Program-made: the position numbers and the translations under genes
From: Rutpela maculata
Taxonomy: Eukaryota; Arthropoda; Insecta; Coleoptera; Cerambycidae
DNA: 64,000 nt
Assembly: GCA_936432065.2 (NCBI GenBank)
Contig: OW386292.2
Span: 104,923,829-104,987,828, forward strand
Direction: 5' to 3'
Notes under the pieces: generated by a model
Told to the model about the DNA's origin: nothing
Databases searched by the model: none
The model's input: only the letters and a program-made list of their open reading frames with translations
Shown: positions 1 through 11,030 of the stretch, one piece after another
How positions within the stretch are numbered: the stretch's first letter is position 1
How the letters are laid out: each line of letters starts with the position of its first letter

Positions 1-479
1 TTTTTTTTGTGGGACTGTATAATTCAATTCTCCCAAAACATTTTAAATGAACATAAGTCTGTAGCAGCCCTTCTAAGCCCTATTAAAGATAAGCCTAAAA
101 ATGAAAAATTTGAAACATCAAAGAAAGGCAAAGGGCTGGTAAATAAAACTGCTCCAAAAAAGTCGGGTGTGAAAAAGATGAGCAAGCCACTTGTTCTAAA
201 CCGGTGAGACCGGAAATTCGTAAGAGTACTCCGGTTGTGAATAGGAATGATTCCGATTCAGAACCGGATACTTTTTCCCAAGCAGACGATAGAAATATCG
301 TCAGTAGTTTCGCTAAATTGTACGCGAAACTGAAACGGGAAAAAGCTGATGCGATGGCAGCTCGGGAACGCGACGCGTTATTGACTACCACGGCGCGAGA
401 CATGATAGTGCGTGGTAATCAACGCTTGCAAGAGATCGACAACGCCGCATCAACGAAGAGAAAGCCGCAGAAAGATTGA
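1..479 (+). pseudogene. Family A repeat gene, copy 1 (3' part)
   Basis: I do not recognise this protein. The copy enters the window already inside its coding part, and it aligns closely by eye with 36010-36400. The encoded stretch is lysine- and serine-rich, then acidic (SDSEPDTFSQADDR), then ends in a charged, probably coiled-coil tail with a stop at 477-479. Compared with copy 3, about 45 bases are missing near 180, and the reading frame changes there: one frame stops at about 205 and the next runs 204-479. The gene is therefore probably broken, unless the gap is an allelic form. The match to the other copies is seen directly. Function is unknown; a gag-like or DNA-binding role is only a guess. 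Confidence 0.6.
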
Positions 480-870
480 GAAAATCTTGAATATCTGATG
501 AGACTTTTGCTCATCAGATATTTAATTTTTTCTTCGTGTATGCGTGCGTGAATGAAATCGGGTAGGCTAATTTTAAGCATATTTTTAATATTGTAATTTT
601 AGGACAGTTTTTAAGTGAATTAAAAAATATATTTAAAAAGTCATATTGTACGACAAAAAAAAACAAAAAATTCAACAAAAAAAAAATCTCGTATTAAAAA
701 GAAATAGTTTTAAGTCATTGTTATTATTAGAGTCGCTATTTGTATATATAATTCTTTGTTTCATTTTCTTTATAAAAATTTTATGTAATAAATAATATTG
801 CAATTTCTGTTTTTTTTTTCATGTTTTATTTAAATTAAATGTATAAAGTTAGGTTAGGAAACCCCTATCC
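480..870 (+). repeat. Family A 3' untranslated region, copy 1
   Basis: This AT-rich tail follows the stop codon and is shared almost base for base with 36410-36655, and more loosely with 27730-27910. Landmarks are a short stem around 499-521 (TGATGAG / CTCATCA), a TCGGGTAGGC stretch near 560 and AATAAA-type signals near 788. It ends at a shared GTTAGGTTAGG. A 3' region repeated at several sites means whole gene units were copied, not only exons. Confidence 0.6.
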
Positions 871-1767
871 CTAGCACTACCCCCGCCGCACTACGCTCCG
901 GGTTAGGTTAGGTTGTGTATATACATAAAAAAACCGTGGTACCTAACCAATAACGGCGTGTGACCCGGGTTTTGGAACACACTCGCTGCCCGACCCAGGG
1001 CACACGCCGCGCGCCATTCCAGCCGTCTCCTGTGACGAAAAATCGGGCATGCGCACTTTGTTGTGACGATGACGACTATGTCAAGTGACCAATATTGCAT
1101 GATACTTGTTGAGTGGGCAGTCTAATCATATCTGTCGAATGGAACAAATGTGTGCATTGCCATCATGTGTTCAGATACTGGATTATATACTCTTTACCAG
1201 CTAATCTTAAGTTGACAGGTATTGAGCGCATTAATTACCTATAATGTATAATGACAGTGTTACCCACAAGAAAACGTGGTGAGACAACGGACTATTCTTC
1301 AGAGAATGAGTTAGTATGGAAACTGGAGCAGGTGACTGATGACATTTTTATTCATGAGTTTATGTAATCACATGGATATCGAGACGTCAGTTTATGCAAA
1401 AGCTGTATGGAGACCGTGTTCCAGATGGTGTCATTGCAAATTGAAAATACAGACCACAGATTTTAGCTATCGGCTGAACGTAAGGAGAATGGATTTTGAG
1501 TTGTATATAAAAGCGAATGGAGGAATGGCAGGTTAGTCTCCAAGTTCCCCATAAGCCGCTAGCCAAATACACATAGCACCAATGTGTTCCAAAACTAAAG
1601 TGCTACTTGAGACGATTGTGTTATAATGATGATTTTATTGTAAATATTTGTAAATAAAAAAATAATTTTCCAAACACTGATATTTTATTTCTTACATAAT
1701 ATAAAAATATAAATAATAAATATATATATAAAATAAACAATACAAAAATAAACTAAGAATATATTAA
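871..1767. other. No gene recognised; short repeat unit at 1619-1690
   Basis: No open frame here has the look of a gene. 870-1060 is GC-richer than its surroundings. A unit beginning TTATAATGATGATTTTAT at about 1620 and ending in GATATTTTATTTC recurs twice in tandem at 27914-28072, always downstream of a family A 3' end. At 27.9 kb it follows that 3' end immediately, while here about 750 bases lie between, which suggests a later insertion at about 865-1618. Confidence 0.4.
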
Positions 1768-2027
1768 TCGGAGTACGAGTCGCTGGCACCCATTGGCACC
1801 GTATCCACAGACCAAGTCGATGGCGAAGAGGGTCTGCTGAGCGGCTCAGCTTCCATGGACCAGTTACCACTGTCTGGATCCTCTTCATGCCCTAGACCTT
1901 CGAGGTAAGACACGGCCACCACCCAGCTGCTGCGATCTAGACCATCCCCATCATATCAGTGAGCAACCCTGACATCGTACTCCCAGAAAGACAATGCTGA
2001 TTCTGTGGAGTCGCTCGAACTGACAAT
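1768..2027 (-). pseudogene. Possible terminal exon relic, minus strand
   Basis: Read leftward, a serine- and aspartate-rich frame runs from about 2027 to a stop near 1768, broken once by a TGA near 1960. It is followed on the same strand by an AATAAA signal at about 1690. Base composition is clearly richer in GC than on either side. I recognise no domain. It may be the last exon of a decayed gene or chance coding-like sequence in a repeat. Confidence 0.25.
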
Positions 2028-2776
2028 ATTTTCTATATTTATAAAAAATATTTACAAATTCAACTAAAATCAACCTAAGCACTAATATATACATTTATTT
2101 ACTTAAACTAAACTATTTACATATTTGAAATTACAATACTATTTACAATTTCAGTTTTTTATTATTATTGCAAATGTTGCAGATCTCCATTGGCCTGATG
2201 TCGCGGGCTCCACGCACTCTAGAATTAAATTCATTTATGGCATCGCAGAGTCATCTTGCGACCAGAGAAAGAACTGCCGATCGGCCTACATACGATTCAA
2301 GCAGTGTTCTTGGTTTGGGAATGTCAGTTCGCATATGACCGTTTATTTTGACGCATGCGTGAGAGGGCTCCTTGTCGGTTGAAGGAGGAAAGGCAGCCAT
2401 TATGACTTTATCAAAACGCGACCTCCATTACGCTACGTAGCAATTCAACGCCATCGCGGCTCTCCCTAGAGGATTTGTGAATTTCGCTACAGATCTGTGT
2501 TCTCCGAATTTCGTTGTACGTGTTAGTGGTTATATGTGAGAACCCATCTACTTTGGTAGGATTTTAGGCATATTGGATGTAAGCGTATTTGTTTCTTTTC
2601 TTATCTCGGCCATCGTTCTTAGATTCCGATAATTACAGGTCGCGTTCCTGCAGGTTTATAGCTGCCTGGCTGCGTTATGCTCTTGACCATTTGGTGTAGC
2701 GGCCGCTATTGTATTTTCGTTTTCACCCGATTCTTCTGTGGTTCGTCCCTTGTCGGGTACTAACGATTTTTTCCAG
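2028..2776. other. No gene recognised upstream of the spliced gene
   Basis: AT-rich to about 2170, then mixed composition. The first exon or exons of the gene at 2777-3431 should lie in or before this stretch, but I cannot fix a start codon or donor site. Confidence 0.3.
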
Positions 2777-3431
2777 AATTCTGTATTAGACTTGCTTCAT
2801 TCATGCAATGAGGGAAAAGAAATCCTTGCTCACTATAAAATTCGCCGCGAGTTAAAACGTAGACTTTTGGTGACTTTAATAATTCGAACAGAACTTGCAC
2901 ATAATCCTGACAACAGGTGACGAGAGATTTGAAGGTTATGTATCCATTTTTAATAATCACTCACTTGCAGAATTCCTCGACAAAGATTTTTACAATTATT
3001 AAAAGAAATATGCGAAATATTTAAAGAGGAGAATGAGAATTCTTATTATATTCCTCCAAAGAGAAATTTTAAAAATGTACCCATTTCTGCGCACGGTAAG
3101 TTATGGGATAAATACATAAATACGAGAACCAAATTTAGAAATCTACATTTAATTGAAAAACCAAATAAGGGACAATCCCATAAAAATAGTGTTGGTAAGT
3201 TCATGAATATATAAACAAAATTGTTTGTTTTGTAAAAAAATCCTGTTTTTTTTTTCAGTATTTTGTGATTCAAAGCACTTTTCTCGATGCCCGTTTCGCC
3301 AAAAAAGTTATTATCCTCACGAGACACTTAAAACAGACAAATTAGTCTCAATTCGTTTCGATGTTTTGCGGGAAACCATCCGTTGCTGTTTTCTTTTTGC
3401 TAACCCGAATGTTCCAAACCTCCTCATTTAG
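2777..3431 (+). CDS. Small spliced gene of unknown function (partial 5')
   Basis: Three exons can be read in one continuous frame. Exon 2777-2916 follows acceptor TTTTTTCCAG. Exon 2971-3194 follows CACTTGCAG and ends at a GTAAGT donor. Exon 3259-3431 follows a polypyrimidine tract and CAG and ends in TAG. Phases agree across each junction (0, 2, 1). The middle exon contains YYIPPKRN and GKLWDKY, which resemble a multicopy uncharacterised insect protein family I remember only vaguely. An alternative last exon at 3485-3555 also reads in phase from exon 2 and is followed by AATAAA at 3556. The first coding exon is not identified. It could be a live host gene or an exon set of a repeated family. 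Confidence 0.5.
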
Positions 3432-3484
3432 TTATTTACTTCTACAAAAAAAAACACTTATTTAGTTCTAATCAACAATTTTAG

Positions 3485-3561
3485 TGACGGAGGAGCCTAC
3501 CAGACATCAGGATGCATGTGCGAAGGAAAAGAAAAAAATTGTATTATATCATTAAAATAAA
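3485..3561 (+). other. Alternative 3' exon and polyadenylation signal
   Basis: An acceptor (AATTTTAG) precedes a short lysine-rich open stretch with a stop at 3553-3555, followed at once by AATAAA at 3556-3561. It joins in phase with the donor at 3194, so it may replace or follow the exon at 3259-3431. Confidence 0.35.
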
Positions 3562-3853
3562 GAAATACATATGTAATACACTTTTATCTGTCATTATTTC
3601 TTCTATCACCTTAGTAGTATACTATGCATTTTATTTTGAAAAATAAATATGAAGCCGCTGAAAACGGCTTATAGGGTTGCCAATTCAGTTAATCAGAAAT
3701 CTGGGAGGTGAAAAAAAAAACAATAAGTCAAATAAATATTTTCAGTAAAAAATATAAATAGTCATATTAATATTTTTTATTTGAACAAGTATTCTAACAA
3801 TTGACCATGTTTGGGTTATCGGCACATCCTATTTATATAATGTATATTAGTAC

Positions 3854-4262
3854 GTGATGGGCGTAATCGAGATATTTCAATACCCATTTAGTATTCAGTT
3901 AGTATATTACTAGTAAATAGAGTCACATATTATTACATATATGTAGGTATAATATTTATCAAACACACCAATAAAAACAATTACACAAAACCTAATTATT
4001 ATTTTGTTATCTCAATTATTATTTCATACCATTGCGTATCTATTCGTTTTATTATAGCTGTATGCGGGCAGGTAATATTACGACTACTGTGTTTGTAATG
4101 AGCTGTAGTAATTAATTTAGTACAGCAATAAAGTCGGTCTCACTCTCTACTACTACTAATATTATTATTATTACTACTAATTTTGAGAAGTTCTAATTGA
4201 TTATATCGAGATATGTCAATAATCTACTAATTCGATTAATATATCTCGATTACGCCCATCAC
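3854..4262. mobile_element. MITE with 22-bp perfect terminal inverted repeats
   Basis: The ends are perfect inverted repeats: GTGATGGGCGTAATCGAGAT at 3854 and its complement ending at 4262, continuing two bases further. The inside is about 365 bases of AT-rich non-coding DNA. TATAATGTATA occurs just outside both ends (3836-3846 and 4263-4273), although seven bases separate the left copy from the repeat, so a target duplication is likely but not exact. The superfamily is not assigned. Confidence 0.65.
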
Positions 4263-4273
4263 TATAATGTATA

Positions 4274-6609
4274 CAGACTGTCTATTTTACGAGGGCCACA
4301 CCAAATATCTCGCTTAATATCTATTGTAGAAGAATAAAGTTTTAGAAACAGTTATCCCATTTTTTGTGAGCTATATTTCAGTAAAAAGAAATTTGAAATC
4401 CATAGCCTACTTTATGAGATATATTACAAAAACTTGAAAAATAGGAAAACCACAAACGGTTATAGCTTCCTTATTTGAGGAGATACGAAAAAAGTTAAAG
4501 GAATGAAAGTTGACGGCAAAGACAATAAGAATAATAACGTGTAACAGAAAAATCGAAAAATGCAGTTGGCTTTGACATACGCTCTTGTGCAAAAATGAAA
4601 AATACAAATCTCAAAGTAGGCCATGACGCCATTAATTCCGTTATTTTTTTCTCTTTCCAACGATATAAAACATGTCACAGAAATTTTAACCGATAGTGTC
4701 AATATTTAATATTTTACGAATACCACAATTCATATAATTGAATCGTAACAATCAGCTGTGCCATAATTAGTGAAAAACAATGTATACAGTTATTAACAAA
4801 TTTGACAGATTGTCACTGTTGTATGTTGCGTTGTCGAGTTCTAAGACAAATTTTATAACAGTAATTATGGTGTACACCAATAATAACAAATTCGATATGA
4901 TTAGCATTTATTGTCAGTGCAATTTTGACGCTGAGATGGCAGTCACGGTTTACGGAGATAGATTTCCAGATGCTCCGCAGCCAAATCGAACTATGTTTAG
5001 GAAGTTAGTTCAAAATCTAAAAACGCAAGGTTCATTTTCAAAAAAAGTAGTAAGGCGAGCGCATGTTGCGGATAATGTAAGAAAAGTGAATAGAGTATTG
5101 AATTATGTTAACCAAAATGAGGAAACTTCTTTGAGACAAATTCAGAGAAACTGTCGCATAAAAAAAGACAGTGCAAGAAAAATATTGAAAAAAACGGATT
5201 TCGATGCTACAAAATGAGGAAAGTTCAACATTTAAATGAGGGAGATAAGCCAAGGAGAGTAAGATTTTGTAGATGGTTATTAAATAAAAAAAGGAATGAC
5301 GCGCTGATATGTAGCAAAATTCTTTGGTCGGACGAATCAAATTTTTCTAATAATGGATTTTTCAATAGAAATATGCATTATAAGTGGACACGAGAAAATA
5401 CACATTGGTGCAGAGAGACTGCTTTCCAAGAAAGATTTTCTACGAATGTTTGGTTGGGTCTTTTAGGGACTAAAGTAATTGGACCTTATTTTTATGATGG
5501 CAAATTAACCGCTCGTAGATACCTTAATTTCCTGCAAAACGGATTTCAAGATTTTCTTTATGAATTAACATTGGCAGAAAGATTAAATTATTCATATTTT
5601 CAACAAGATGGGGCTCCACCTCACACTGCTGTAATATGTACAAATTATTTAAATCAAGTTATGCCAGATAGCTGGATAGGCACCTATGGACCCATTCTAT
5701 GGCCAGCTCGATCACCAGATATTACTCCCTTGGATTTTTTCGTCGGGGTTACATTAAAGACAAGGTATTTCAAACTGCCCCTGAAAATATTGAGGACATC
5801 AAAACCAGAATTCGAAACGCATGTGAGGCAATTACTCCTGAAATGCTCCAAAATGTAATGCGTGACGTGTCTCGTAGAGCACGTTTATGTGTCAGAATGC
5901 ATGGTGCACAATTTGAGCATTTGTAGTTAGAAAAATAAATACACACAATTTTTTTTCAATATAGTAGTAGGTAGTACTGTTATACATAGTTTTTCGTTTT
6001 TTTCTTTGGATGTTCGTTTTGTACTTGTATTTTTATTTATGAGATATTTGTTGGTTTGTATTAAATTGTAATAAATAATTACGGAATTATAATTATTATA
6101 AAGTGAATTTTTACTATTATGGCACAGCTGATTGTTACGATTCAATTATATGAATTGTGGTATTCGTAAAATATTAAATATTGACACTATCGGTTAAAAT
6201 TTCTGTGACATGTTTTATATCGTTGGAAAGAGAAAAAAATAACGGAATTAATGGCGTCATGGCCTACTTTGAGATTTGTATTTTTCATTTTTGCACAAGA
6301 GCGTATGTCAAAGCCAACTGCATTTTTCGATTTTTCTGTTACACGTTATTATTCTTATTGTCTTTGCCGTCAACTTTCATTCCTTTAACTTTTTTCGTAT
6401 CTCCTCAAATAAGGAAGCTATAACCGTTTGTGGTTTTCCTATTTTTCAGGTTTTTGTAATATATCTCATAAAGTAGGCTAAGGATTTCAAATTTCTTTTT
6501 ACTGAAATATAGCTCACAAAAAATGGGATAACTGTTTCTAAAACTTCATTCTTCTACAATAGATATTAAGCGAGATATTTGGTGTGGCCCTCGTAAAATA
6601 GACAGTCTG
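4274..6609 (+). mobile_element. Tc1/mariner element with 494-bp terminal inverted repeats
   Basis: The element starts CAGACTGTCTATTTTACGAG at 4274 and ends with the complement at 6609, flanked on both sides by TA (4272-4273 and 6610-6611), the target duplication of this superfamily. The terminal repeats cover 4274-4767 and 6116-6609 and are nearly identical, which suggests recent insertion or later gene conversion. A broken transposase lies between them. It sits directly beside the MITE ending at 4262, in that element's flanking TATAATGTATA. Confidence 0.85.
4867..5926 (+). pseudogene. DD41D-type mariner transposase, broken
   Basis: This would cut and paste the element through a DDE/D-type RNase H fold. 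The N-terminal helix-turn-helix region is at about 4930-5200. Catalytic aspartates are visible in SDESNF (about 5330), QQDGAPPHT (about 5605) and SPDITPLDFF (about 5730). Counting from the aspartate of QDG to that of PLD leaves 41 residues between, matching the DD41D (rosa-like) branch rather than DD34D mariners. The start was chosen at the ATG at 4867, because homology-like sequence begins there rather than at 4780. Frameshifts at about 5215 and about 5745 break the gene, so this copy should not be autonomous. It ends at a TAG at 5924-5926. Confidence 0.85.
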
Positions 6610-6839
6610 TATATGAATATCATTATTTTTGATAAAAATATTCAGATGATTTTTTCAAATAATAATTATTTAAAACAAGAACATATTTGTCTGCAAACCA
6701 TTCAAAAAAATATTTCATTGATTTTAGTCATTTTTTCTCGGGGTATTTTAACTGTAACTACTTGTAACTGCTGGTGGCTACAGCCTTGTCGTGTCTCACA
6801 GTTGATAGATACTTGTTTCTTTTTGTAATACTTGCTGGG

Positions 6840-9286
6840 CAAAAGACATTAGACTTCTTTCTTACTAAGAAAAATGATGAGACCTCTGAAAATCCAAATC
6901 AACTCAACTCAGTCGATAAATCTGAGCATGGACATGCTAATTCTAGTCTAAGCGAGGGCAGCGACGCTAGAGGAAATTCCGAAGATGTAATTCAGATTCC
7001 ATGCAAGTTAGAAACAGAGCCGGATCCTGCAAAATATTCGGGTGACGTAGACATAGGACATTACGTAAATAAAAAAACTAGCATTACTGATATGGAAAAA
7101 TTTAATTTTACAAAATACATTTGTCCCATCCGCAGAGTATAATTTTCCATATTCGGTGTAAAAACCAAAAAGATGTAAAATGTTTTTTACCTAAAAGACA
7201 CTTTAACTCTTTTGCCTGGCTTACATATTCTAACAGTTTGCAAGGCCTGTTTTGCAAATTTTGTGTATTATTTGCAAAATTTGGAGGCATACATAAATTA
7301 ACTCCACTGAACAAATTTGTAGTTAGTCCCCTTCAGAAATATTCTAAACTCTTGGGCAAAGACGGTGACTTAATAACGCATGATTCGTCCAAATACCACG
7401 TTGAGTCAGTAATACTTGATCAATTTTCTCAAAACATACAAAAATCCTCAAAAAGAAATACGAAACATATTAGATACTAAACGTTTAGAGCAGGTTGAGA
7501 ATAACAGAGAAAAATTAAAATCCATTATTAATAAACTCAATTTTTTGGGACGGCAAAACATTTCAATTCGAGGTCATAGAATTTACTCGGAAGTTACAGA
7601 ACCTACGGGCGTAAATGAGGGTAACTTGCGTGAATATATTCGGCAACGTATAGAAACCTGCGGAGATGATTTAAAGTTAAAAAATCATTTTGAATCGGCT
7701 TCAGCAAGTAATAAATATATAAGCCCGTCGAAATGAAATAATTAATTGTTGTGGGGATGAAATTTTACACAGTATTGTTGAAAAAGTCAAAGCCAGTAAA
7801 TACTACGGCATTGTTTTTTATGAAACAACTGACATAAGTAAAGTTTCACAGATGTCATTAATTGTTCGATATTTGGATGAACACTGCAGTATCCGTGAAG
7901 ACTTTCTAGGTTTTCTTGATTGTCACCGAGAAAATTATGATTTCACTCAAGAACCTGTTCTTACTGGGGCAATACTGGGACAAACAGTTATTGCTTACAT
8001 AAACAAGTTAGGTTTGCCGTTGGATACTTGTGTAGGACTAGGTACAGACACGTGCAGTGTCATGTTGTCTGATCAAAAAGGAGCTGTATCAGAAATTCAA
8101 AAGTTTTAAAAAATGCAATTAAATGTCCATGTTATAATTACTCCCTTAATCTTTCAACTTCAAAATCCAGCAATATTCAAGATATAAGAAACGCTGTTGG
8201 AATAATGAAAGAAACTATTGCGTTTTTTAATGCCTCCGCTAAGAGAAACAAAGTTCTTAAATTTGTTAATTCAAAACAATTAACCAGTCTTTGTGGAACA
8301 AGATGAGTAGAACGCCATGAATCTGTTTTAAAATTTAAATTATGCTTTGAAAATATTGTTCATTCTTTGGAATTAATTTCGCAATGGAAGGATAATGATT
8401 CTTCAACAAAAGCTCAATTATTAATAGACTCCATGTTAAAAACAAACTTCATAATTTCGCTTTACACTCTATCGTATTTTCTTAGCCTAACAATAAATTT
8501 AAGTAGAATTTTGCAAAAGAAATCAATTGATAACATCTTGGCACAATCGCTAGTAAATAATATTATATCGGAGCTACTTAAAAAAAGAGAAACGGCTGAT
8601 ATTTGTTTTAAAGCAATATTTGATGAAGCTGAGAAACTACACAAGAAAATGAATATTCCTTTGATGATTCCTAGAACAAATGCAAGGCATCGCTCTAACG
8701 TCAATACAAACAAACCTATCGATTATTTTAGAGTTTCCATATTCATTCCTCTTCTGGATAATGTCATCCAAGATCTAAATTTTCGCTTTAGATCAGAGGT
8801 ATTTACAGCTCTTGAAATCAATGGTTTAATACCATCGTATCTACTTAAAAAAATCAGACACTGATATTATAAATATTAAAAATAATATAGTAGAATATGT
8901 CAAAATTTAGTAATGAAAGCAAAGAGTTAATTAATATCAGCTACTCTGGAAACCGAGCTAGAAATATGGAAAAATAAATGGCATAATTTTAAGGGCGATA
9001 GTCTTCCTGATACTGCGATTGATACCTTGCATTTGTACGAGCCGGACATATATCCTGGAGTATATTTAGCTCTTAAAATCATATGCGTATTACTGGTAAA
9101 AGTAGCAACCGCTGAAAGGAGTTTCTCTTCACTTAAAAGGCTCAAGAGTTGGTTAAGGTCAACCATGGGCCAGGAGACTTGTAGGCTTAGCACTGATGCA
9201 TATCCATAGATATAAAAATATGCCCCGATTCTGTACTAAGTAGGTTTGTTAATCTACAGAAAAGGCATCTAGAATTAAGTCTTTAG
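6840..9286 (+). pseudogene. hAT-family transposase (TTF zinc finger / DUF4371 type), decayed
   Basis: The relic runs through several frames. It has an N-terminal QKTLDFF-like start at about 6840, a TTF-type zinc-finger region at 7120-7300 (LFCKFCVLFA), a DUF4371-like region at 7740-8110 (VGLGTDTCSVM), and a C-terminal hAT dimerisation region at 9100-9175 (ATAERSFSSLKRLK). Frame changes or stops occur at about 7140, 7480, 7735, 8107, 8305 and 8862. The domain order is that of ZMYM-like hAT transposases common in insects and vertebrates. Terminal inverted repeats and an 8-bp duplication were not found by eye. Its left edge abuts the mariner flank. The protein is not functional. Confidence 0.8.
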
Positions 9287-9700
9287 TTTAGTTTATGATT
9301 TTTGCACAAACGTTGATTTGTTTTTAATTTTGAAATTGATCTTTTATTTAATGCGTTATGTTCCAATTTTATGTGAATACGTTTTGGGTTTAAGCTATTT
9401 TTTATTATGTATGAGTTTTATTTTTTATTTTAAATATTTTGGTTTATATACTTATTTTTTGTTACTATTTTGTATTTTATCGTGTTAATTTAAATTACTT
9501 GTACCAAAGGCAAAGACTGAGATAACCATCAGAGGTTAGATATAATATTTAGTTACTTCCTTCTCCAATATATTGATTTATTATTACATTTTTTATAAGT
9601 TGAAGTTCTTATTTTAAATAAAAATATTTTGAGATTCATTAAAACATAAAAAAATATATTTTTAATTTTTCACATTACCCTCCCTACAAAAAAAAATGTA
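9287..9700. other. AT-rich spacer, nothing recognised
   Basis: Long runs of A and T with no open frame of interest. It includes the downstream flank of the hAT relic and the likely intron end of family A copy 2. Confidence 0.4.
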
Positions 9701-9722
9701 TCTACGCCTTTGTTCTATTCAG

Positions 9723-10663
9723 GCTGACTTCCACGTTCCCGACGACTTTGAAGACTGCAACCTCGAGCAAATGCGTCCGCTGGGTAATGTGGAAAATAAC
9801 AAGTCTGCCAGTCAACCGGGGAAGTCCACCAATGTCGGCGTCCGAGCAAGTGATGTGCGTCAGGGTGAGTCGTTGCGATTGAATAATCTCCCTTCTTTGC
9901 CGACTATTACGAACTTTGATGACTCTGATTCTGATTTTGAACCTTGTTCAAGACCAAAAAAAAACAAAATCAGCATCATCGTCATCGTCGAGAAAAGTCT
10001 GCGATTCAAAGTCAGGCCCTTCTAAGAATTCTGTACCTACCCCTAAAAGGGGTAGCCGACTCCTAAAAGGAGTCGGGTACAAAAATCCAAGTATGGCGAT
10101 AATAGCTCAATTTTACGTTCAATTTTAAATGAACAACTCTTTACCTGCTCCTCTAAGTCCTCTAAGTCCTGTTGAAAATAAACCTTCAAAGAAAAGCAAG
10201 GAGCAGGTAAAGAAATCTGCTGTTAAAAGACCGGCAATCGCAAACTTCCTGTCGCTAATATCGCCTTAGAACAAGCCGCTGCCAGTTGTCCTAAGGCGGT
10301 GTTACCGGATGTTCGACCTTCATCCGGTAACATCGCCTCAGAACAAGCCGCTTCTTCTTGTTCTAAGGCGATGTTACAGGAAGTTCGCAACAGTGCTCCG
10401 GTTCAGATTCAGAATCTCAACCGGAGACTTTTTCCCAAGCTGAGGACAGAAATCTCAGCGGTTTCCTCAAACTCTGGGAAATAGTGAAAAGGGAAGAAGC
10501 GGCAGCAGTAACTGCTCGACGGGGCGATACGAAAATTCTTATTGCTGCGCAAGATATGATCGAGCGTGCCAATAGAATGAAGCGTGAAGTAGAGCAACGC
10601 CGTATTGCCGAAGAGAGGGCCACGAAGAAAAGGAGGGAGATTGAGAAAATGTTTAATATATGA
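9723..10663 (+). pseudogene. Family A repeat gene, copy 2
   Basis: The segment starts after an acceptor (TTCTATTCAG), exactly as exon 2 of copy 3 does at 35588. It reads QPGKSTNVGV and SDSDFEP, stretches that also occur in copy 3. Frames change near 10020 and again between 10140 and 10400. A roughly 72-bp internal duplication (about 10258-10390, each unit with TTAGAACAAGCCGC or CTCAGAACAAGCCGC) is peculiar to this copy. The C-terminal stretch at 10395-10663 keeps the acidic then coiled-coil pattern in another frame and stops at TGA 10661-10663. The first exon was not found. Function is unknown. Confidence 0.55.
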
Positions 10664-10695
10664 CAGTTTTGCTCATCTTATATTGAACATTTTCA

Positions 10696-10731
<36 letters not shown>

Positions 10732-11030
10732 GTGGTACATTAACTATGGCGGATTTCCTCCTGAATAGGGCCGAATTGTGACGGATGACCGGACTCTGAC
10801 GGATTTTTCAATCCGTCACAATTTTCTGAGTGCATAAAACGAATTAGGAGGGTCTATTTTATTGAAAAAAAGTTACATTAAAATATCCGTCATAACTGTA
10901 GTACCTCATCAGATGTGTTTATTTTTTCAACTTAGCTATAATTGGGACGGATCCAGAGTTTGGTGATTTCAGCGCCCTCTATCGAAGTGTATGTTTTGTG
11001 AGTGCCACATTAATTGTAACGGAATACTTG
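10664..11030. repeat. (GT)n tract and GTGACGGA-rich non-coding repeat
   Basis: A (TG) microsatellite at about 10700-10729 occupies the place of TGCGTGCGTG in copy 1 and TGTGTG at 27.7 kb, so it belongs to the family A 3' region. From about 10730 the sequence repeats ATTAACTATGGCGGA and TTGTGACGGA-like phrases. The stretch GTGAGTGCCACATTAATTG near 10998 recurs almost unchanged at about 22553. Confidence 0.45.

Noticed and set aside
845..915. GTTAGGTTAGG phrases, like the insect telomere repeat TTAGG (also at 36645)
   Set aside because: Only two to three units, fixed at the end of the family A 3' region. No array, so not telomeric.
10040..10075. Hairpin CCTAAAAGGGGTAGCCGACTCC / GGAGTCGGG read as a terminator
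   Set aside because: It is part of the repeated coding-like region of family A copy 2, and a rho-independent terminator has no place in a eukaryotic gene.
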